This document shows, piece after piece, positions 43,502 to 53,600 of a stretch of DNA of 64,000 nt (positions are counted from its first letter, which is position 1; each line of letters begins with the position of its first letter). Under the pieces are notes generated by a model. That model searched no databases. It was given only the letters and a program-made list of their open reading frames with translations, and was not told the origin of the DNA. The position numbers and the translations under genes are program-made. Location: the NCBI GenBank assembly GCA_034620365.1, contig JAQGEQ010000379.1:124001-188000 (forward strand), written 5' to 3'. This DNA is from Pegea sp. RAD2-039 (Eukaryota > Chordata > Thaliacea > Salpida > Salpidae).

Positions 43502-46500
43502 ATGTCTCCAGTATTAGAAGATCCAAAAACTTATTTAAATTTGAAGCCAGTTTTAGCTTATGGTGTAGATTGTAAAATTAAAGCAAGAAGTTTTCAACAT
43601 TTTTCTTCTGCTTTACCAAACAGGGAGAATATTTTTAAACAAAATTATGATAGAAGGTATAAACTGTTGTTAAATTTAAAAGATTCAATTTATTCTTTAT
43701 TTTTTGTTGTATGTTTTTGATTCAGTATATAAAAATGAAACTGAAATAATTATTTATTTTAAAATCTAATAATTTAATGAGTTTATATACTAAAGTTTAT
43801 TGAAAATTTTGACTAAATCCTTTATATTTTGAAAATAGTCCAAATAAGATTTATCAAATTGTTATTTTGTTTTCTATAAAATTATTTAAGTAAAAAAGCA
43901 AATAAGAATACTTGAAGTTTAAAATTAATTAAATATTTAACTAAAAAACTTTTAAAAGAAATTTTAAACAAACATCTCATAATTGTTCAAACTTAAATAA
44001 ATTTGATCTTATTTGAAGAAAAGAACAAACATTTAAAATCAAAATCATCCACTAATAATTAAATTGATAAATTAACTTTACACAGATTTAAACAATTTAC
44101 TACAAGAGGCTTTAGATCCTTACCATGGCAACCGTATGAGGTACTTGGGCAACCACTTAAGCTAGATGTAAAGAAATTGGTGTTAACCACATTAGGGCAA
44201 GATACGCGAGGCAGTGAAAGCGATGACGTCATCACAGCTTCAAAAACTTCTTCTAAATATCAGGTGATTTCAGCTTTGGGGAAAACCCGCTTGTAATAAT
44301 AATGTTTTATCTTTAGAACGGTGCATCTTTGGAAGATCAGAAATCTTTGGATATAGATGTAGACATTAAAAGAGATCTTTCACCAGCTGCATTTATCATG
44401 AAGCACAAGCAGCACGAGTAATGATGACGTCATCAACACGTCATCGTGTTTAATCGATATTTTCACAGCAAATTAAGAAATTTTGACAACGATTTAAAGG
44501 AGCTAAGAAATACTCAAACAAGTGTTAAGGTCGGCAAAGCGCTTTTTCCGCTTCTACGTCATCAAAACGAAAAAGGTGTTTCCAAATAAGTGTTTCCAAA
44601 TAAAACTGTAATCTTCTTTTTTATCATTTTTCAGAAAAAACAAAAGTTTTATCAACAAGTGGAGAAAATTTGAACAAGTAAGTTTGTTTTTCGTGTATTT
44701 GTCAACTAATTATTTACTTTTTAGATTTGAGATGATTAACCCAAGTGATGACGTCAGTGATGACGATGAAGTAAAAGAAGTGAAACCATTTCAACCAATT
44801 TATGCAAATATTTCAGAAGTGATAAAATATGACGAAAGAATTGTTGAAAGGTTTCAAATTTTTCCACTAACAGTTTTGATTATAACAAAAAGTAACGCGC
44901 GCTGTCGTTGACCAGGCCCTATGACATCAAGATCAAGGAATCTACATTTTCTATTTTTGCTTCTTTTTAAGCAAACAGTAGTGGTACTATTCACTCATGT
45001 AGTCATGCCCCAATATTCGACCAAGACAAATCGAAAACTTGTTAACTTGTATGTTACTGTCCTAGGTCACTGTTCATGTCACTGTCCCAGGTCACTGTCC
45101 CTTGTCACTGTCCCAGGTCACTGTCCATGTCACTGTCCCTTGTTACTGTCCCAGGTCAATGTCCCTTGTCACTGTCCCAGGTCACTGTCCCTTGTCATTG
45201 TCCCAGGTCACTGTCCCATATCATTGTCCCAGGTCACTGTTCATGTCACTGTCCCTTGTTACTGTCCCAAGTCAATGTCCCTTGTCACTGTCCCAGGTCA
45301 CTGTCCCTTGTCATTGTCCCAGGTCACTGCCCCATATCATTGTCCCAGGTCACTGTTCATGTCACTGTCCCTTGTTACTGTCCCAGGTCAATGTCCCTTG
45401 TCATTGTCCCAGGTCAATGTCCCTTGTCACTGTCCCAGGTCACTGTCCCATATCATTGTTCCAGGTCACTGGACCATGTCACCAAACAGCAGATTTATAT
45501 GTAGCTCAGAATTCTCAAACAGAAAATCTATAATCTGTGGATCTTTATGTTACTGTCCCAGGTCACTGTCCCAGGTAAATGGGCCGTTTCACCAGATCTT
45601 TGTAGTAGTAGGGTCATCCTATAGTGATGAAAATGGCTTTTCAGAAGCTACTAATTCTGCTTATCAGTTCAGAGTATGAATCATCCTTACTGTGATCTGG
45701 AGATGAACAGATCCAGCATCTGATGATCTAATTGATCTTTCTTTTTAGTACTCGGCGACAACTTTGTGTTCTTCATTGGCTAATGTTTACTTGCGATCTT
45801 GCGTCCAATCCCGAAATCTTCTTCCAGCAGTAAGTTCAATCAGTAGATGTCGCTCTTTATCAACATCCGTTGATCAGGAAGAATATCATCCCCTTGGGAT
45901 CTTGTTGGGATGAGATTGACCCTGGAGGTCGGATGCGCGATTCACGTCAAATGCATCTCGATTCACGATCCAATGTTAAATGGAATCGATTCGCTAAAAA
46001 CTCTTCGAATCAAAAGTAAGTTTATGACGTCACAATTGATCATGTGAATGACGTCATCACTTCTTTTAGATCACGAAGCCGTAAGAAGCTTTCAATGATT
46101 TCGAACAACTTCAATCGAAGATTTACAGATTCGAGCAGGTGATGACGTCACCACCGTTATTTACGTCATCAACACCATTTGAAAAATTTCAGAATTTCTT
46201 CCCAAAAATCATCCAATCAAACCACTGATGACGTCACACCTGAAGTATCAAGTCGCACGGTGATGACGTCATCACGTGGACGAGTGTCCAGTATTAGTGG
46301 CCAGTCATCAGCAGACACTCAAGTAGCTGCAAGTGAAACAGGTCAAGTGACGTCATCAACACGTGACGTCACTGATGATGACGTCACGATCGAAACGAAA
46401 AGAGTTGAGGATAGTGGACCTGATCATGATAATTTGAAAAAGTTATTGTCCACGATTGAGTTTAGTGTCCACAAGGAGCTGACCAGAAGACAACAAACAG

Positions 46501-47638
46501 CTGAATTAGTGGCTAATCGAAACAAGAAGTTGCCGTCATCTGTTTATGATTGTTCGTTTACTTTCATTTCCGGGGTTTTCCCTAATCTGATCCATTTCAG
46601 GGTCCCGAAACGACTACTTCCGTTTAGATGGTCAAATGATCAACATTTCAAAGATTATTCTTCCTTCTGATGACGTCACTGATATGATGATGACGTCACC
46701 TATTAAACAAGATCAACGCCCACACACAATGGCTTGTGCTACACGGTGAGTGACGTCATCATCAAATAGTGACGTCATCTTTTTCTGTCGTTAAGTAGAC
46801 AGTCTATGGTCGTCAAGGGGCGAGCAGCGGCTCAGGGAAAACCCCTCAAAACTCGGCCAGCAAGTTCGCCGGCCAAATTGGTAGATTCTGGTTCTGAATT
46901 TCGAGCTTTTGAACGACGTAAGCAGCGATTGGAGCAATTAAGCGCGAAATTTCGTGAAGTGAATGAAAGTAATTCGTTGCAACTTCATAATCATCTCAGT
47001 GATTTAGCAAGGTTGGACAATTTTTCCTTTTTTTTATTATGGCCGAGAAAAAAATGTTAATAATTTTCTTACAAACTTAAACCAATAAAAACTTCAAAAT
47101 ATTATTTCTAGAAAACGTAAAGATCGGATGCAGACGAAATTAAGAGTCTTCTCTGCATCCACTAGCCAACATCGTGATCTTCAAGAAATGCGTAGGATGA
47201 CGTCATCAGAACAAACAGTAAAAATAGAAAAATCTGAAGATGAACAAGAAACCAAATCACTATGGTTAGCAGTGACGTCATCATCATATGACGTCATAAC
47301 TCAATTTTTTCAGGTTTGATAAATTAATCACTAATCTTGGGCCAGAAATGAAAAACGACCAAAAATGTCAAATTATTCTTCATCGATTACAACTATTGGA
47401 CGCTCGTATGTCACGTGATGAACGCGTGGTGACGTCAGACGCGTTTCTAGGGGTACTTCGCGCGCTACACAATTGGGAGCTTTGCCTTCCTGACGTCATC
47501 GCAGCTGTTGAGTTTGTTCGTGACGTCGTTGTTGGAATGTCACGTGACCAATTTGAAGCTTGGTTTGAAATGAAATTATTGGCCAAAATATGTGGTCCTG
47601 TTGGTCATGAAAGTAGATTATTAGCCAAAATATCCTAA
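43502..47638 (+). CDS. Large helical protein, 14 exons, possibly CCDC60-like
   Basis: Exons: 43502-43656, 44107-44263, 44317-44417, 44469-44575, 44635-44677, 44725-44850, 45749-45829, 45878-46015, 46070-46138, 46193-46551, 46601-46745, 46799-47011, 47112-47264, 47314-47638. Every junction has GT..AG and keeps one frame, giving 723 aa and a TAA. Several introns are about 50 bp. Landmarks: RGFRSLPWQPYEVLGQPLKL, RRQLCVLHWLMFTCD, KNIIPLGSCWDEIDPGG, a basic helical region (FERRKQRLEQLSAKFREVNE), and a C-terminal helical domain with WFDKLITNLGPEM and LRALHNWELCLPDVIAAVEF. I recall a similar pattern in CCDC60 (coiled-coil protein linked to motile cilia), but that is unconfirmed. TGACGTCA occurs many times inside coding exons, producing DDV and MTSS/VTSS peptides. 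The intron at 44851-45748 holds a 13-bp minisatellite. Confidence 0.8.
45057..45480. repeat. 13-bp minisatellite with 117-bp higher-order unit
   Basis: Variants of GTCACTGTCCCAG and GTCACTGTCCCTT are repeated about 33 times. A block containing ATGTCACTGTCCCTTGTTAC recurs at about 45125, 45241 and 45358, near 117 bp or nine units apart. Because 13 is not a multiple of three, all plus frames stay open with the same peptide, which creates long spurious frames. A smaller patch lies at 45550-45580. It lies within intron 6 of the 43502-47638 gene. Confidence 0.92.
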
Positions 47639-48239
47639 GACCTCAAAAGTATCCAACTTTAGAAATTTATTTTTTTGCCAAATTTTCTTAGAAGTCAATT
47701 TGTAATTTTGTTTAATATGCATCTTAAGTTCAATCCTAATCGAATTACTACCTAAAATTATTTACTGAAATTTATCGAATATTTTTGATTTAGTAATAAA
47801 AAAAAATGTTAAAAAATTGGAATATTTACTTTAGAAGAGTTTAAATGCAGTTAATTCGTTCAAACTCCAACAAGATAACACCAATTTTTTAAAACACAAA
47901 GAAGCCAACTTAGCTCCTTCACTTTTAAAAACTCATCTTTCAATACAATAAAACATTTTGATATAAGATGTTTCAAATATTTGAAAGTTAACAGTAAAAA
48001 AATAAGTTATAGAATTACAATAATTGTATTGATAAAAACTTGCAACATACTAAATAAACAAAAGCTATGTTAGCTCGGACGTCTCCCAAAAGATCTTCTG
48101 TGTGGGAGCTATTATTCCTCATCTGTGTCTTTAAGAATCTTGAAAGATCTTCTTTTTGAGGATCAATATATTACTGATCAAAATTAAGTTTAGAAAATTT
48201 TACTGACGAAACACCCATCTAAATATGGTTAAAAAAAAT
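47639..48239. other. 3' flank of the 14-exon gene
   Basis: AT-rich; holds a polyadenylation signal at 47947. No other feature seen. Confidence 0.55.
47947..47952 (+). terminator. Polyadenylation signal, 14-exon gene
   Basis: AATAAA 309 bp past the stop codon at 47638; the first good candidate downstream. Confidence 0.45.
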
Positions 48240-48990
48240 GTTTATTTATTTCAATAAATGCGAAGAAGGGTACTTATAGAGAGCACCTCTCGTTAACACA
48301 CATTCTCACAAATGATACTTATTAAGTTAAAAATATAGAAAGCAAAAGATGTAACACATGGCATTTCAGTAGTCCTCAAAGCATATAACAGTGAACGGTT
48401 AGATAGAATTACCGTAATATTAAAAACAAGATTAAGTTCACAGTTTAAAAATGACAATGTTGGCAATATTATAACGGTTCAACTTCTGCTTGAACAGCAC
48501 GAGCGACTCCGACATGAAAATGTCTGATGGCAGCTGGTTCCAAGTACTAATTGTGCGGTATGAGAAACAAGTTATTCTGATTAATGCACCAGGTTATATG
48601 GGCTTATCAAGATGTAATGTGTTTCGTCTGAGTTGTTATAACTTTAGGGAAGGACTAATCGAAAGAAGTCATCGAATTGAAGGTCAATTAAATTGTGGAT
48701 AATTTCAAAAAATGAAATTTAAGTAGTGCTTAATTTGTTAAATTTCCAAAGTATCTAAATTTAAGAAGATGAGACGATGTTTATAACTATGTTGTAAGCT
48801 CAATAATAAAGGTGAGATGTTGGGTCAGGGAAGATCTCCATTTTACAAAGCCATTCTGGACATCAGATATTAAATGGTGCTCTATCAAATGACTGATCGT
48901 ATGATTGTGAATGATATGTTCTTTAGTTCTGCAGATAACTGAAGTCAGCGAAACTGGTCTGTAGTTAAGTGTAGTGTTTTTGAGACCCAT
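48240..48990 (-). mobile_element. Internally deleted LINE (reverse transcriptase remnants plus 3' tail)
   Basis: On the minus strand, 48990-48787 encodes the start of a reverse-transcriptase domain: LNYRPVSLTSVICRTKEHII and HHLISDVQNGFVKWRSSLTQ, matching the NYRPISLTS and QxGFRKGRS motifs of Jockey/CR1-type LINEs. It jumps directly to the YKHRLIFLNLDTLEI segment near the C-terminus, so most of the palm domain, including the FADD box, is missing. The C-terminal tail follows and ends at a TGA (48440-48438), matching 31430-31626 in opposite orientation. The 3' region ends in the AATGCGAAGAAGGGTAC tail with a TAAATAAA end at 48241. Dead copy. Confidence 0.85.
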
Positions 48991-50612
48991 TTTATGAATA
49001 GATTTTATGAATTCTGACTAAACGATTTAGGTACAAATTATGCAAATTGTTGAATGCCTTTTTTACATGCTTTCATATAACTTTTGACTCTTGCAAACTT
49101 CAAAGCAGTTTAATTTAACGTTTTGTATCATTTTACTGACAAGTAAGGATTTTGTGATTAGGTTATATAAAGTACTACACAAGTAGAAAATATCAAAATA
49201 AATTTAAAGAAAAATTTAAGATTATGGTTCAGTAATAAGTTTTGGTGATAGTTCAAAGAATATTTCAAAAATAGTCTACTTCTGATTTTAATCAAGTTAA
49301 ATAGAAACCCTATTGAAACCATAAAGTTAAAAACAATAGAAATAAGTTGTTTCAGACATAATATATTAATGTTTGTTGATTACTTTAATTTATATAAAAC
49401 AAACTGACAACAATATCAATTTCTATAAAGATTTCGACCAATTATCAAACCAGTAATAAAATTAGATAAAGTAGATCGATTACTAATGAAGTCATTTTTA
49501 GCAAAATAGTTGTTTCCTGGTGTAATTAGCCAAGTAAGTAAATCAAACGACAAACGTGACTACCTTTTATCATCAGTGTTTGACTCAATTGCCAAAAAAA
49601 GCTTGTTTACAAGCTACAACTTCTAAAATGTTAAGTTAGATTCAAGATTTGTTGATAAATAATAACTGTATTATTAATTACAATTACTTATAAAACTTAT
49701 TAAAGAAATTAAGTTGATTTAAAAAGAGTTGAATTTGAAATTAATATTAATTTGAAGAATTTCGTTGAAGGCGGATCACAAGCCAATATCTTTCAAGAAC
49801 TCTCGGTTATTAAGTTCAAAACTTATAGATGAGACAAAATATCTTCAAAGTGTTTTCTTAATTCAAGATTCTTACAACTGAAACTAATCTGTTGACTTCA
49901 AATCACGTGATTGAAATCTTCAGTTTTCTTTATGACAAAATTTTGAAATAAAATTAATGATTTCTCAAAATTTTTGTTGAAGAAGTTTAATTTGAAACTA
50001 TTTTAAGCTTTTGATCAAATGAAACTGAGATTAAATCTCTATTTAAGATTACTCTAATATAACCAATTGATTTACTAAACACTTAACAAACTGTTGAGCA
50101 AAATCTTTGTCCACTCTAAAACCTCCTCTACAAACACGAACTGAACATTGAAACTTCTGTGATTTACTAACAGATGTAGCAGCTTAAAAGCAAGCCTGCA
50201 TCTTCCTCAAAAGCCTTCATCTAATTACAAGATGTCTATTAGACAAAGAGCTAATGTAGAAACCTTATTTATTGTTTTTAATTTAAATTATCGACAACTT
50301 CAGCGGAAATTGAAATTATCAAATCTTTACAAAATGACAGAAATAAATATTAAAGATAGAAATTGAGATTATTATTAGTTTGATGATTTCAGTAGATAAA
50401 GAATTTCATTTGTAGTCCCTTTTTTTTCTAGTCAGACCATTTTAAATCAGCGACTATCAAAACTATTTACCTCACTTCTATATTAGGTCTTTTCAGGACC
50501 CAAAACCTCATATAATAAAACTTCAACAAAACCACGTGATAATATCGATGACGTAATCTATATTAGATGTTATGAAAAGTAAGAAATGACGTCATCAAAA
50601 CAAATGACATCA
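48991..50612. other. AT-rich intergenic sequence
   Basis: No supported gene. Its right end is the 3' flank of MMADHC, where TGACGTCA occurs near 50588. Confidence 0.5.
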
Positions 50613-53600
50613 TTAAAGTGAACGAAGCAAACGATCAATAATAGGATGAGAAGTAACTGCATCTGTAACCACACATCCTACAAATACGTGACTGTCCCAT
50701 TTAGAGTGGTTAATGACCTTACAGCAACCCAGGTCCTCAATTACAAAGCCCAGTTTGGCATAATTGTCATCTGTTTCTGTCATAGTACGATTTGAATTTC
50801 GTCCAAAGTACTAAAAAAAAAATAATTTGTTAGTACAAAAATGGCGTTTTTTTTAAATGGCCGAAATGTTGATTGCTTTAAATTGAGAATTTTTACAAAA
50901 CTATCATCTGATTGGTCGATAAAATTACTCATTCATAATAATTATTCACTTACAGCTTTACCAGAAGAAGGATCAATAAAGTCACTCCAGAAGTTATTTG
51001 CTCGCAGAAGATGACAAATTTCAGTTGCCGTGGATATAAACTGAAAATATAAATTAGTGAAATAATTTCAGTTTTTCTACTACTTGGTAATAAATGAGTA
51101 GTGACGTCATTATCGTAGAAATGATTCAATATTAAATGATATTTGAAAGTTTAATCTCGTGGTTCTAAATTTGCTAGTTTGAACCAACATCAGATAATGA
51201 AGATAAAACAGATTCTGCTAACACACAAGAGTTGAAGAAAATGGATAATTTCAAACTGGAGTAAGTCTTCTAGAAGATTTATAATCAAAAGATCAAAGTC
51301 TTTATAACAATCTAAAGACTAAATCTAAAAAGATCTAAATTAAAAGTGAATTGATCAATGATTTGAAGATCTTTATAAGATGAAGAGAAACACTAAAAAA
51401 TCTTTCAAAAAAATCAAAATGTTTGAAAATCAAACTTAAGAAATAAAAAGAATAAATAAATCTGTTGGACGCTTCAATCACCTTCAACCACGATTATCAG
51501 TGGATTGAAAAACTCACATTTTTAAGTAACTCTTCCCTTTCACTTTCCACTTCACCACTCCAAGAAGTCATGTCATTACGAGTTTTCTGGGTAATGGTGA
51601 TGACAGTCAAGCGGCTAGCACTTGAAGTTTTAGGCATATCCAAAAATAATTCATTAAAATCTAAAAAAATAAGAAAGTTGAATCAACAAGTTGAAAAGTA
51701 AACTGCTGTGCGTAAGTCCCCAGCATCTTCAACCACCAAACACAAAATTTGTTTGTAAGACAAGTTATTATTGACTTGGTGTTGGTGGTCGAGGAGTCTT
51801 TACAAGTCAAGGTGCTAGAAGCAAGTGAGTCTTCAGCATCTTCAACAACCAAACGCAAAATTTGTTTGTAAGACAAGTTATTATTGAATTGGTGTTGTTG
51901 GTCGAGGAGTTTTTACAAGTCAAGGTGTTGGAGGCAAGTGAGTCTTCAGCACCTTCAACAACCAAACACAAGATTTGTTTGTAAGACAAATTATTATTGA
52001 CTTGGTGTTGTTGGTCGAGGAGTTTTTACAAGTCAAGGTGCTAGAAGCAAGTGAGTCTTCAGCATCTTCAACAACCAAGCGCAAGATTTGTTTGTAAGAC
52101 AAATTATTATTGACTTGGTGTTGTTGGTCGAGAAGTCTTTACAAGTCAAGGTGCTAGAAGCAAGTGAGTCTTCAGCATCTTCAACCACCAAACACAAAAT
52201 TTGTTTGTAAGACAAGTTATTATTGACTTGGTGTTGTTGGTCGAGGAGTTTTTACAAGTCAAGGTGTTAGAAGCAAGCGAGTCTTCAGCACCTTCAACAA
52301 CCAAACACAAGATTTGTTTGTAAGACAAGTTATTATTGACTTGGTGTTGGTGGTCGAGGAGTTTTTACAAGTCAAGGTGTTAGAAGCAAGTGAGTCTTCA
52401 GCACCTTCAACCACCAAGCACAAGATTTGTTTGTAAGACAAGTTATTATTGACTTGGTGTTGTTGGTCGAGAAGTCTTTACAAGTCAAGGTGCTAGAAGC
52501 AAGTGAGTCTTCAGCATCTTCAACAACCAAACGCAAAATTTGTTTGTAAGACAAGTTATTATTGATTTGGTGTTGTTGGTCGAGGAGTTTTTACAAGTCA
52601 AGGTGCTAGAAGCAAGTGAGTCTTCAGCATCTTCAACAACCAAGCGCAAGATTTGTTTGTAAGACAAATTATTATTGACTTGGTGTTGTTGGTCGAGAAG
52701 TCTTTACAAGTCAAGGTGCTAGAAGCAAGTGAGTCTTCAGCATCTTCAACCACCAAACACAAAATTTGTTTGTAAGACAAGTTATTATTGACTTGGTGTT
52801 GTTGGTCGAGGAGTTTTTACAAGTCAAGGTGTTAGAAGCAAGCGAGTCTTCAGCATCTTCAACAACCAAACACAAGATTTGTTTGTAAGACAAGTTATTA
52901 TTGACTTGGTGTTGGTGGTCGAGGAGTTTTTACAAGTCAAGGTGTTAGAAGCAAGTGAGTCTTCAGCACCTTCAACCACCAAACACAAGATTTGTTTGTA
53001 AAACAAGTTATTATTGACTTGATGTTGTTGGTTGAGGAGTTTTTACAAGTCAAGGTGCTAGAAGCAAGCGAGTCTTCAGCACCTTCAACAACCAAACACA
53101 AGATTTGTTTGTAAGACAAGTTATTATTGACTTGGTGTTGGTGGTCGAGGAGTTTTTACAAGTCAAGGTGTTAGAAGCAAGTGAGTCTTCAGCACCTTCA
53201 ACCACCAAACACAAGATTTGTTTGTAAAACAAGTTATTATTGACTTGGTGTTGGTGGTCGAGGAGTTTTTACAAGTCAAGGTGCTAGAAGCAAGTGAGTC
53301 TTCAGCATCTTCAACAACCAAACGCAAAATTTGTTTGTAAGACAAGTTATTATTGACTTGGTGTTGTTGGTCGAGAAGTCTTTACAAGTCAAGGTGCTAG
53401 AAGCAAGTGAGTCTTCATCACCTTCAACAACCAAACACAAGATTTGTTTGTAAGACAAGTTATTATTGATTTGGTGTTGTTGGTCGAGGAGTTTTTACAA
53501 GTCAAGGTGCTAGAAGCAAGTGAGTCTTCAGCATCTTCAACCAACAAACACAAGATTTGTTTGTAAGACAAGTTATTATTGACTTGGTGTTGTTGGTCGA

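Noticed and set aside
44921-45679. Long plus-strand frames of 142-252 codons rich in SLSxVTVPGHCP
   Set aside because: Produced by the 13-bp minisatellite in an intron; all three frames read the same peptide.
47380-47586. Minus-strand frame of 68 codons
   Set aside because: Antisense to the last exon of the 14-exon gene; rich in Ser/Thr from TGACGTCA read in reverse.
48490-48702. Plus-strand 70-codon frame as a gene
   Set aside because: It is antisense to the LINE ORF2 C-terminus, shown by the match with 31430-31626.
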